Shown: positions 1 through 9,041 of the stretch, piece by piece
Position numbering within the stretch: position 1 is the stretch's first letter
How the letters are laid out: each line of letters starts with the position of its first letter
NCBI GenBank assembly: GCA_002104905.1
Contig: MCFE01000898.1
Coordinates: 1-27,724 of the forward strand
Direction: 5' to 3'
Source of the DNA: Basidiobolus meristosporus CBS 931.73
Lineage: Eukaryota; Basidiobolomycota; Basidiobolomycetes; Basidiobolales; Basidiobolaceae
Length of the DNA: 27,724 nt
Notes under the pieces: generated by a model
The model's database searches: none
What the model was told of the DNA's origin: nothing
The model's input: the letters and a program-made list of their open reading frames with translations, nothing else
Position numbers and translations under genes: made by a program

Positions 1-775
1 TGGACATGTTCCTTACATGATACACATCAAGCTGCTGACCATTGATTGGTAAGGGAAGTCTGGGATCTCAGATGGCACCAAGCTCTCTTGATTTGGTTGA
101 GTTTTGACCAAGTTAAGATTTGTCTCTATCAGGGTAGCTGCTAGTGTGCAATCTTCCATTTGGTACTTCTTGACCTGGATCCTGAATATACTTGGAGTGG
201 CTCAAGGTGAGGTTTGTATACTTCTGTCTATGGAGAATTGTATTGCTGACTAACAATTGATCTTTCCTGGATTGGACATTTTGAACCATTTTGATAGGCT
301 GGACTTGGCTTCTTCCAATGTTTTTTGATCATTGGTGGCTATAACCAGATCATCCACACATGGTGATAATAGAACTGGCTTATAGTAGATACTGGGGTCA
401 TCAAAACTTGTTTGGAAACCCAGGGAATTCAAGTACAAAACAATCTTGCAAATCAAGGCTCCTGGTGATTGTGTGGGTCCATGTGCAGTTTTTTGAACCT
501 GTAGACCAAGCAGAGGCTATCTTGGTCAGCAAACCCATCAGGCTGGCTCATAAATACACCCTCAGCAAGCTCCCCACTCAAGCATTGCAATTTTTACATT
601 TGTTTTATGATTATAAAACATATACACAGTTGCAATAGCCAATATCTATCAGATGAAATTACACTTGGCTACCAGTGAAAAGGTCTCAGTTTAGTCAAGT
701 CCATTTGCTTGCAAGTATCATTTGGCTACTTGCCTTGCTTTGTATCTTCTATTTGTACCATCAGCCTTGTATGTA
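1..775 (-). pseudogene. Ty1/copia reverse transcriptase fragment, decayed
   Basis: On the minus strand this segment aligns by eye with the RT part of copia element A at about 2227-3015. It covers the region from the KADGT motif through the RT palm to the start of the RNase H connection. The longest open piece (250-456) keeps the metal-binding palm box, but as CVDDLVIA, so the usual Tyr of YVDD is Cys. Stops and frameshifts interrupt the rest. The copy is cut by the window start on its 3' side. On its 5' side it stops abruptly after the codons for YKADG, where LTR sequence begins. It is more diverged from A and B than they are from each other, so it is probably an older copy of the same family. 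No function is expected. Confidence 0.85.
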
Positions 776-1247
776 TTGTAAAAATTTGTATTTCCACCTG
801 AGTATTCACCTAACTTGGTCACTTAGATCATTACCTACCAGTCCTAGAGAGCACTGACCAAATTCCTTGTTGGGACTTACTTGGAATATTTCACCAAAGC
901 AACTGGTATCCAGAACATGAAAAGTTGTCAAGTGGTCCAACCAGCATCAAGCTGTGCTCATATGATCTTGGGACCTTTCTGTTGTAAAATTTGTAATTTT
1001 ACCTGAATATTCACCAACTTAGTCACTTAGATCCTTACCTACAAGTCTTAAAAGATACTGTTCAAATTCCTAGCTGCAATTTACTTGCAATACGTCACCA
1101 AAACATCTGGTACCTAGAACATGAAAATATGTCAAGTTGTCCAACAAGCACCAAGCTGTGCACACATGATCTTGGGACCTTTTGGTTGTAAGATTTGTAA
1201 TTCCACCTAAATATTCTCCTAACTTGGTTACTTAGAGCCTTGCCTAC
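776..1247 (+). repeat. Tandem array of truncated copia LTR heads (about 205-bp period)
   Basis: Three successive units each begin with a version of TTGTAAAATTTGTAATTCCACC, the first bases of the 349-bp copia LTR read in plus orientation. They start near 776, 982 and 1186. Units 1 and 2 run about 205 bp and both end near CTTGGGACCTTT, well short of a full LTR, so they lack the TATA and polyadenylation part. Unit 3 is cut after about 60 bp by the oppositely oriented LTR of element A at 1248. The units differ from one another at many positions, so the duplication is not recent. Confidence 0.8.
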
Positions 1248-1596
1248 TGTTGTAAGAGTCTTGGAGATATTGGAAGTGATTGGGAGGACAAGCAGATTAT
1301 GTGGTTTTTAACTAGATGATTCATTGAATGTAAAAGTAGTATTTATGCTTTTACATAATCTTGGCTTAACTGACCTGTAGGGTTGGCTAAAAAAGTCTTC
1401 AAGAGCATGTGTGCAAGGTTTGGGGCTGTTTGGACAACTTTGAGAATTTCATATTCTGGGTACCTGGTATTTTGGTGAAAATATTCTAAGTAAATCCCAA
1501 CAAGGAATTTGGTCAGTATTCTCTAGGATTTGAAGGTAATGATCTAAGTGACTAAGTTGGGTGAATATCTAGGTGGAATTAAGAATTTTCACAACA
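1248..1596 (-). repeat. 3' LTR of copia element A (349 bp)
   Basis: It begins TGTTGTAAGAGTC and ends TTCACAACA on the plus strand, giving TG...CA termini with a short inverted repeat (TGTTG/CAACA). It matches the LTRs at 3782, 8097 and 19961 along its whole length. A purine-rich tract lies just to its right when read on the minus strand, which makes this the 3' LTR of the minus-strand element A. The left 5-bp flank is CCTAC. The partner flank beyond A's 5' LTR is not present, so target duplication cannot be tested. Confidence 0.88.
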
Positions 1597-1608
1597 CTCC
1601 CACCCAGC
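1597..1608 (-). promoter_or_regulatory. Polypurine tract of copia element A
   Basis: Read on the minus strand the sequence directly before the 3' LTR is GCTGGGTGGGAG. This is the expected position and composition of the plus-strand DNA synthesis primer of an LTR retrotransposon. The equivalent site in element B (4130-4141) is GCTGAGTAGGAG. Confidence 0.7.
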
Positions 1609-3776
1609 TAAATGCTCACACTGACTAGTCCTAGTTTTGACCTAAGATATTCAAACTTGCCTCTAGCTAATGGATTGGTAAATATGTCTGCAACCATTTC
1701 ATCAGAAGGACAGTAAACTTAGCTAACTGAGTTATTCTCTATAGCTTCACATATGAAATGATGTCTAATATCTATGTGCTTGGTTCTAGTATGAAAAGTT
1801 GGATTCCACCTAATTGTACACATCCTTGATTATCTTGAAATAAAGTAATAGGCATTTTTGACATAGGCCTAAATCTGTAAAAAGCTTTCTCAACCACATT
1901 GCTTCTTTTGTAGCTTCACAGGCTGCCTTATACTCTCCCTATGTGGTAGAAAGTGCTACAGTTGGTTGCTTTCTTGAATTCTATGAAATTGCTCCTTTAC
2001 AGTAAAGAAAGGTGTATCCTGTGGTGGATCTTCTATCTTCCAAAGTTTGCCCCCAATCAGCATCAGTGTATCCCACAAGATCCTGTTCTGAATCCTTATA
2101 AGTGTATTTTAAGCAGATATCAGCAGTTCCTTTTAGGTATCTAAAAATCCACTTAACTGCTGCAATATGATCAGATCCATTGTTCTGATTATGCTGGCTG
2201 ACAACTCCCACTGAGTATGAGATATCTGGGCATGTTCCAAGCATGATATGCATCAGACTGCTGGACATAGATTGATAAGGAAAGTCAGGTCTTTCAGATG
2301 GCACCAAGCTCTCTTGATTTGGTTGAGTTTTGACCAAGTTAAGGTTTGTCTCCATTGGGGTAGCTGCCAGTTTGCAGTCTTCCATTTGGTACTTTTTTAG
2401 TATATCTTGAATATACTTAGATTGACTTAGGGTGATAGTCTTGGTACTACTGTCTATGGAGAACTTAATCCCTAAGTAGTAATTAAGTTCTGCTAGATTG
2501 GACATCTTGAACTCCTTAGATAGGCTGGATTTAGTCTCTTCCAATGTTTCTGGGTTATTGGCAGCTATAATAAGATCATCCACATATAGAGCTAATAGAA
2601 CTGGATTTGCTCTATCTGGCCTATAGTATAGACTATAGTCAGCATTACTCCTTTTGAAACTCAAAGATTCCAAATAAGAATCTATCTTGCAATTCCAGGC
2701 TCTTGGTGATTGTCTGAGACCATATAGTAACTTTTTAAGCTTGCAGACCAAATTAGGGATATCTTGGTCAGCAAACCCATCAGGCTGGTCCATATACATG
2801 TCCTCATCAAGTTCTCCATTCAAAGATGCAGTTTTTACATCCATTTGATGAATAAAAAACTTATATTTGGCTGCAATAGCCAATATTAATATGATGGAGT
2901 TATACTTGGCTATGGGTGCAAAGGTCTCAGTATAGTCAAGTCCTTTTGTTTGAGAGTATCTTTTGGCTACTAGTCTTGCTTTGTATCTCTCAATTGTACC
3001 ATCAGCCTTGTATTTTGTCTTGAAGACCCATCTACATCCAATTGATTTTTGGTTGATTGGCAATTTGAACAAGTCCCAAATTTGATTTTCCATCAGGGCC
3101 TGATATTCCTCAGTCATTGCAGATCTCCAAAACTTTGTCTGAGGGCTATTTAGAGCCTCTTTTGCAGTCTGGGGTTCATCAATATGGACTGAATAGGCAT
3201 AGGCTAAGTTTGTAACCTCATTGATATAATAATTTGGGCTATTTCTTGTCCAAGTGGACCTGTGGGCATTTGATACTGGAATGATCACTTCTGGGATATT
3301 CCTTAGCACTGATTCAGGCTGAATCATTGTTGCAGAGTCCTCTGGAGAGAAAAAATCCTCACTGTTTTGCTCTGATTCAATTCTGACAGTTGGTGGACTT
3401 GAGATCAGATTTTCTTCATCATCTGATTTCATTTTTTGTGAAATTATGAATTTTCATCAAACAACACATCCCTGGACTTGATTAGCTTCTTTGCTTTGGT
3501 ATTGTAGAGTCTGTATGCTTTACTCTCATTGCAGTAGCCCAAAAATATGCATTTTACACTTTTTGGCTCAAATTTTGGCTGATTTTTGGGCAGTTTCTTG
3601 GCATATGCTGTACACCCAAATATTCTTGGATGCTCTGCATTTGGTCTGTATCCATACCATGCTTCAAATGGAGAAGAACCACAAAATATTCTGTTATAGC
3701 TCCTACTTTTGAGGTATACAGTTGTGGCAACTGATTCCACCCAAAATTCATAAGATAATTTGTGATCATGGATCAT

Positions 3777-3781
3777 AGATC
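3777..3781. repeat. Target site duplication of element B, left copy
   Basis: AGATC immediately before the left LTR of B. It is identical to 8446-8450 immediately after the right LTR. Five bases is the usual copia integrase stagger. Confidence 0.92.
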
Positions 3782-4129
3782 TGTTGTAAGAGTCTTGGAG
3801 ATATTGGAAGTGATTTGGAGAACTAGTAGATTTTGTGGTTTTCACTTAATGATTTATTGAATGTAAAAGTAGTATTTATACTTTTACCTGGTTTTGGCAT
3901 CACAAACACATAGAATAGGTTAAGGAAGGTCCCAAGAACATGTGTGCAAAGTTTGGGGCTGTTTGGACAACTTCAAGAATTTTCATGTTGTGGGTACCTG
4001 GTATTTTGGTGAGAATGTTCTAAGTAAATCCCAACAAGGAATTTGGTCAGTATTCTCTACAATTTGAAGGTAATGATCTAAGTGACTAAGTTAGGTGAGT
4101 ATTTAGGTGGATTACAAATTTTTACAATA
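3782..4129 (-). repeat. 3' LTR of copia element B
   Basis: It starts TGTTGTAAGAG and ends TTTTTACAATA. The final CA has become TA by one change. On the minus strand it carries a TATA-like AGTATAAATAC and a downstream AATAAA. A purine-rich tract adjoins it at 4130. Confidence 0.92.
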
Positions 4130-4141
4130 CTCCTACTCAGC
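4130..4141 (-). promoter_or_regulatory. Polypurine tract of copia element B
   Basis: Minus-strand GCTGAGTAGGAG directly abuts the 3' LTR and lies just after the pol stop codon, as expected for the second-strand primer site. Confidence 0.7.
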
Positions 4142-5561
4142 TAAATGCTCATACTGACTAGTCCTAATTTTGACCTGAGATATTCAAACTTGTCTCTAGC
4201 TAATGGTTTGGTAAATATGTCTGCAATCATTTCATCTGTAGGACAGTAAACTAAGCTAACTAAGTTATTCTCTATAGCTTCACGTATGAAATGATGTCTA
4301 ATATCTATGTGCTTGGTTCTAGTATGAAAAGTTAGAATTCTACCTAATTGTATACATCCTTGATTATCTTGAAATAAAGTAATAGGCATTTTTTGACATA
4401 GGCCTAAATCTGTAAAAAGCTTTCTTAACCACATTGCTTCCTTTGTAGCTTTGCAGGCTGCCATATACTCTGCCTCTTTGGTGGAAAGTGCTACGGTTGG
4501 TTGCTTTCTTGAATTCTGTGAAATTGCTCCTTTACAGTAAAGAAAGGTGTATCCTATGGTGGATCTTCTGTCTTCAAAATTTTGTCCCCAATCAGCATCA
4601 GAGTATCCCACAAGATCCTGTTCTGAATCCTTATAAGTGTATTTTAAGCAGATATCAGCAGTTCCTTGTAGGTATCTAAAAATCCACTTAACTGCTGCAA
4701 TATGATCAGATCCATTGTTCTGATTATGTTGGCTGACAACTCCCACTGAATATGAGATATCTGGATGTGTTCCAGCAAGATATACATCAGACTGCCAACC
4801 ATAGATTGATAAGGAAAGTCAGGGCTTTCAGATGGCACCAAGCTCTCTTGATTTGGTTAAGTTTTGACCAAGTCAAGATTTGTTTCCATTGGGGTAGCTG
4901 CCTGTTTACAGTCTTCCATTTGGTACTTCTTTAGTATATCTTGAATATACTTGGATAGGCTTAGGGTGATAGTCTTGGTACTACTGTCTATGGAGAACTT
5001 AATCCCCAAGTAGTAATTAAGTTCTGCTAGATTGGACATCTTGAACTCCTTAGATAGGCTGGATTTAGTCTCTTCCAATGTTTCTGGGTTATTGGCAGCT
5101 ATAATAAGATCATCCACATATAGAGCTAATAGAACTGGATTTGCTCTATCTGGCCTATAGTATAGACTATAGTCAGCATTACTCCTTTTGAAACTCAAAG
5201 ATTCCAAATAAGAATCTATCTTGCAATTCCAGGCTCTTGGTGATTGTTTGAGACCATATAGTAACTTTTTGAGCTTGCAGACCAAATTAGGATTATCTTG
5301 GTCAGCAAACCCATCAGGCTGGTCCATATACATGTCCTCATCAAGTTCTTCATTCAAAGAAGCAGTTTTTACATCCATTTGATGAATAAAAAACTTATAT
5401 TTGGCTGCAATAGCCAATATTAATATGATGGAGTTATATTTGGCTATGGGTGCAAAGGTCTCAGTATAGTCAAGTCCTTTTGTTTGAGAGTATCTTTTGG
5501 CTACTAGTCTTGCTTTGTATCTCTCAATTGTACCATCAGCCTTGTATTTTGTCTTGAAGAC
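4141..5561 (-). pseudogene. Copia element B reverse transcriptase and RNase H (broken)
   Basis: Continues B's pol on the minus strand. The frame from 5561 carries RT motifs (KARLVAK, LDYTETFAPIAK, HQMDVKTASLNEELDED, YVDDLIIA) and is stopped by TAA at 4857-4859, where A reads CAA. A frameshift around 4750-4800 then moves to the frame 4746-4141, which holds a good RNase H: SDADWG, TKEAEYMAACKATKEAMW, LFQDNQGCIQLG and the C-terminal TKHIDIRHHFIREA, DIFTKPLARDKFEYLRSKLG. The stop lies at the polypurine tract. Identity with element A is very high, so A and B are closely related copies. Two lesions are enough to abolish the enzyme. Confidence 0.9.
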
Positions 5562-7487
5562 TCATCTACATCCAATTGATTTTTGGTTGATTGGTAATTT
5601 GACTAAGTCCCAAGTTTGATTTTCCATCAGGGTCTGATATTCCTCAGTCATTGCAGATCTCCAAAACTTTGTCTGAGGGCTGTTTAGGGCCTCTTTTGCA
5701 GTCTGGGGCTCATCAATATGGACTGAATAGGCATAGGCTAAGTTTGTACCCTCATTGATATAGTAATTTGGGCTATTTCTTGTCCAATTGGATCTCTGGG
5801 CATTTGATACTGGAATGATCACTTCTGGGATATTCCTGGGCACTGATTCTGGCCAAAGCACGGTTGTAGAGTTCTCTGGAGTGAAAAAGTTCTCATTGTT
5901 TTGCTCTGATTTAATCCTGACAATTGGTGCACTTGAGATCAAATTTTCATCATCATATGATGTCATTTTTTGTGAAAATTTTGAACTTTCATTAAACAAC
6001 ACATCCCTGGACTTGATCAGCTTCTTTGCTTCAGTATTGCTGAGTCTGTATGCCTTACTCTTATTGCAGTAGCCCAAAAATATGCATTTTACACTTTTTG
6101 GCTCAAATTTTGACTGATTTCCGGCCAGTTTTTTAGCATATGCTGTACACTCAAATATTCCTAGATGTTCTGCACTTGGTCTGTATCCATACCATGCTTC
6201 AAATGGAGTAGAATCACAAAGTATTCTGTTATAACTCCTATTTTTAAGATATACAGCAGTGGGATATATAGGATAATTTTTGATCATGGATCATGGATCT
6301 TGCCATATCAATTACTGATCTGTTAACACGTTCTGCTACTCCATTTTGCTGTGGGGAGTATGGTACAGTAGTCTCTTGCTTTATCCCACAAATTTTGCAG
6401 GAGTGAATGAAGAGTTTTGAGGTATATTCTCCACCATTGTCAGAGCGTATTTTCTTGATTTTTTCACCAGTTTTGCTCTCCATCATGGCTTTAAACTCCC
6501 TGAGCTTAGACAGAGCTTCTTCCTTTCTCTCCATGATGTAGACTCATGTGTATTTTGTATAATCATCAATAAAAGTGATTATATACTTCATCCCACCTAA
6601 GGATAAATTTTGCATAGGTCCACACAGATCTGAGTGAATTAGATCTAATTTTTTCTTAGTTTTGATTAACCCAGAGCTCTTGAACGGTTGTCTGGCTTGT
6701 TTCCCATATATGCAGGCCTCACAGTGCTCCAAATTAGCTGGGGGATCAATTTCACCCCAGAAATTAGCTGATCTTTGATCATTTTACGCAAATAATCAAA
6801 ATTTATGTGTCCATATCTCCTGTGCCAAAGCATTGGTGTCTCTTCATTTAAGTTACTTATATTGACTTCCAAATATGATGGAATATAAGTCAACTTGTAT
6901 AGATTCTGATCTCTGATGCCCAAAGCAATATGGGCACCATTTTGATCAGTGATCCTGCATCCAGAATTGTCAAAACTGAAGCTGAGTCCTTCTGCTGTGG
7001 CCTTGCTTACAGAGAGTAGGTTCTTGGCTATTTCTGGTACATAGAGTACTTCTTTAAAAGTCAGTGAATGGCTTCCTTTACTGCTTCTAAGGTTTACTTG
7101 GATAGTTCCTTATCCCACTGCATTAAGTGTTCTATTGTCACCCATGAAAACCTTCTTAATTGGAATTTCTTGATATTGGGTAAAAAGTTCTTTTAGGTGT
7201 GCGAAGTGTTGAGGAGGTCCAGAGTCAATATACCACGTGTGAGAATCCTTGTTTGTGGTCATATTTAGTGCAGATATGAATAGTCTATCTTCAGTTGTTG
7301 CAGCATTTCCATATTCAGGCTTCTTTTGCTGATAATCTCTCTTTTTGAGACACCGGTCTGATGCATGTCCTTTCCTTTTGCAGTAGTTGCAAAACAGGTT
7401 GCTGTTGCCTTTGTAGGGTCTTGGGTGCCTTTGTTGTTGGTTATCATTGCTTATTAAAGCATTTTCTTCTTCCTTCTTATTGGCGCT
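5562..7487 (-). pseudogene. Copia element B NC tail, protease and integrase (broken)
   Basis: Read leftward from 7487. A CCHC zinc knuckle comes first (CNYCKRKGHASDRC, 7350-7391). Next is the aspartic protease centre WYIDSGPPQHF near 7220-7245, where copia usually has DSGAS or DSGAT. The integrase zinc domain follows (LWHRRYGH, then CEAC), and then the catalytic core: HSDLCGP, RSDNGGEY and PQQNGVAE supply the two Asp and the Glu. The core ends with the FLGYC/VLFNESSKF tail. Lesions include stops near 7488 and 7133, a frameshift near 6740, TGA for Trp at 6544-6546, a deletion of about ten codons near 6270 (the EFWAESVA region), and TGA for Trp at 5562-5564 at the RT entry (GCRW). Confidence 0.88.
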
Positions 7488-8092
7488 TCATTTTTTCAAT
7501 TCTTCATCCAGGAGTCTTCCATATACGTAATTTAAGGTCAAATCCTCAGTTCTGGACTCTAGGGCTGATACAAGGCCCTGAAACTTGTCTGTCAGGCTAT
7601 TCAGAATGGCAACTATTACATCCTCATCAGTAGTTGGTATGCCCACAGATTCCATCTCATCTACCAGCAGGGTAATTCTGTTAATCAGATTTTTCATTTT
7701 TCTCCTGGTAGCATCTTTGTAGTAAAGAATTTTTGTCACAGATACATTTTCTTGGCAGCTGAACATGACTGGTGGGTGTCTTCTAATGCTTTCCAGGTAT
7801 TCTTTGCTGTTTTTGCTCTTGAGCATTGAATTAGCAATTTGTCCTTGACATTAAGGCAAATGCAGTTAAAGGCACTTTGTTCTTTCTTCTGGTACTTCAA
7901 AGCTTCCTCTCCCACGTTTTTAGGAGGGCATTCTTCTCCCATGACAATATCCCAAAGGCCTCTTTCTTGTAGCAGCATCTTCATCTTCACCTTCCGCACT
8001 TGGTAGTTAGATCCATCCAACTTTTCAGCAGAGGGAAAAATTCCAGTAATAGTAGTAGTAGACAATGCAGAGAGTGAGAGCTTGGGGCTCAT
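7488..8092 (-). pseudogene. Copia element B gag (broken)
   Basis: The likely start is the ATG at 8092-8090, only 4 nt inside the internal edge of the 5' LTR, reading MSPKLSLSALSTTTITGIF then KLDGSNYQV. An open frame extends further upstream through the LTR to 8224 but is not homologous to gag there. The LDGSNYxVWKxKM signature, LLQERGLWDIV and the later KMKNLINRITLLVDEM and RLLDEELKK segments are typical of the copia gag (UBN2/DUF4219-like) capsid region. A frameshift around 7740-7825 splits the protein into two frames, and a TGA at 7488-7490 separates it from the zinc-knuckle region. Gag would form the virus-like particle and bind the element RNA. Confidence 0.85.
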
Positions 8093-8096
8093 AACC
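8081..8096 (-). promoter_or_regulatory. Primer binding site of element B, complementary to initiator tRNA-Met anticodon arm
   Basis: Directly next to the 5' LTR the minus strand reads GGTTATGAGCCCC. Its complement GGGGCTCATAACC contains GGGCTCATAACC, which from memory is the anticodon stem-loop of eukaryotic initiator tRNA-Met, including anticodon CAT. This suggests priming by a 5' half-tRNA cleaved in the anticodon loop, as established for Drosophila copia and proposed for yeast Ty5. The gag start codon (8092-8090) lies inside the site and would pair with the anticodon itself. Confidence 0.75.
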
Positions 8097-8445
8097 TGTT
8101 GTAAGAGTCTTGGAGATATTGGAAGTGATTTGGGGAACAAGTAGATTTTGTGGCTTTCACTTAATGATTTATTGAATGTAAAAGTAGTATTTGTACTTTT
8201 ACCTGGTCTTGGCATAACAGACACATAAAATAGGTTACAAAAGGTCCCAAGAACATGTGTGCAAAGTTTGGGGCTGTCTGGACAACTTTGAGAATTTTCA
8301 TGTTCTGGGTACCTGGTATTTTGGTGAACATATCCTAAGTAAATCCCAACAAGGAATTTGGTCAGTATTCTCTACAATTTGAAGGTAATGATCTAAGTGA
8401 CTAAGTTAGGTAAATATTGAGGTGGAAATACAAATTTTTACAACA
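8097..8445 (-). repeat. 5' LTR of copia element B
   Basis: TGTTGTAAG...TTTACAACA, 349 bp, with intact TG...CA ends. On the minus strand the TATA-like box is AGTACAAATAC (about 8187-8197), where other copies read AGTATAAATAC, so one base has changed. AATAAAT follows about 20 bp downstream. The left end adjoins the primer binding site. Confidence 0.93.
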
Positions 8446-8450
8446 AGATC
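8446..8450. repeat. Target site duplication of element B, right copy
   Basis: AGATC, matching 3777-3781. It is also part of the codons for MARS in the interrupted integrase of element A. Confidence 0.92.
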
Positions 8451-8508
8451 TTGCCATGTCAATTATTGATCTGTTTGCGCATTCTGCTACTCCATTTGGC
8501 TGTGGGCT
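8446..8508 (-). pseudogene. Copia element A integrase, segment upstream of the B insertion
   Basis: The minus strand encodes SPQPNGVAECANRSIIDMARS, the conserved integrase segment with the catalytic Glu. It joins without loss to SMIHDHKLSYEFW at 3781 once B and one TSD copy are removed. Everything upstream (integrase core, protease, gag, 5' LTR) is missing. At about 8505 the sequence turns into gypsy integrase in a different frame. Confidence 0.88.
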
Positions 8509-9041
8509 TGTGCATGACAGGTGGTAGTGAAAGAAATATGAATCTTGTATTGTGAGCAAAGTTCCTGGATCATATTTGAAGTCATTTCTCCTTGGTCAGC
8601 AACAAACTTGCTGATGCAGCCAAATCTGCATACTATATCAAGAATAAATCTCCATATTGTGTGGCTTTTGTTTTTGGACAGAGCTTGAGCTTCTACCCAT
8701 CCACTCAGATCATCTCTGGCAACAGCTAGGTACTTCTTGGTTCCAGCAGTTGGCATGTGGACCAGGTTGATGCCAACCTTCTGCCATAGGCAAGGTGTGT
8801 AGGTTGGATAGAGCAGCTCATCATATCTCTTGGTTGACCTTCTTTGGCAAATGTCACAAGATTCAACAAAGTATTGGACATCATGATATATATGCTCCCA
8901 GTAATATCTACTGGAAATAATATTGTAAGTGGCATCTCTTCCTCTATGACCACCAGGTCTTCCTTCATGAAGGCTTGACATAATAGTCAGTTGTTCCTGG
9001 CGCTCAACTATAACTCTCCTTGGTGTCTGTCCAGGCTTTAC
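8509..9041 (-). pseudogene. Gypsy element C integrase, truncated
   Basis: Minus-strand Ty3/gypsy integrase. The zinc-binding region reads HEGRPGGHRGRDATYN, then YFVESCDICQRR. The catalytic core begins VGINLVHMP, where the usual first Asp (IDLVHMP) is Asn, and continues with LAVARDDLSGWVEA and FVADQGEMTS, which keeps the second Asp. The frame ends around SFTTTCHAQA, just before the expected Glu segment, because copia integrase of element A begins there. The same frame continues from the RNase H part upstream and is interrupted only by a TAA at 9042-9044. The missing Glu and the Asp to Asn change make it inactive. Confidence 0.85.

Larger units (their letters stand above)
1597..3781 (-). pseudogene. 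Copia element A pol: integrase C-terminus, RT and RNase H (broken)
   Basis: Minus-strand copia pol. From 3781 leftward it encodes the integrase C-terminal part (SMIHDHKLSYEFW, then the PFEAWYGYRP and FLGYC motifs). A linker follows, then RT beginning around FWRSAMTEEYQALMENQIW with KARLVAK, HQMDVKTASLNGEL and the catalytic YVDDLIIA, and then the start of RNase H (YTDADWG). A frameshift after LFDENS near 3444 separates integrase from RT. A TAG stop at 1981-1983, in a context consistent with CAG changed to TAG, cuts RNase H, whose remainder (1609-1980) is frameshifted. The integrase N-terminus continues at 8446 because element B has inserted here; the first 22 codons of the open frame at 3845 are B's LTR. 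Inactive. Confidence 0.9.
3782..8445 (-). mobile_element. Complete Ty1/copia LTR retrotransposon B inserted into element A
   Basis: The element is bounded by two 348-349-bp LTRs (3782-4129 and 8097-8445) and flanked by a perfect 5-bp direct repeat, AGATC at 3777-3781 and 8446-8450. The sequence outside both ends joins into one continuous copia integrase (element A), which confirms the boundaries. Total length is 4664 bp. Internal order on the minus strand is PBS, gag with zinc knuckle, protease, integrase, RT, RNase H, PPT. By eye the two LTRs differ at about two dozen sites (roughly 7 percent), so the insertion is not recent. All coding parts carry stops or frameshifts. Confidence 0.95.

Noticed and set aside
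776-1247. CRISPR-like array.
   Set aside because: The units are 200 bp LTR pieces without unique spacers, in eukaryotic DNA.
3491-3712. Plus-strand frame and similar plus-strand frames at 1953, 4488, 5788, 9220, 24121, 24580, 25240 and 27186.
   Set aside because: They lie opposite well-supported pol coding on the minus strand and encode nothing recognisable.
8081-8096. A possible tRNA gene, because of the match to a tRNA anticodon arm.
   Set aside because: Only about 12 bp match and no acceptor, D or T arms surround it. Its position next to the LTR makes it a primer binding site.
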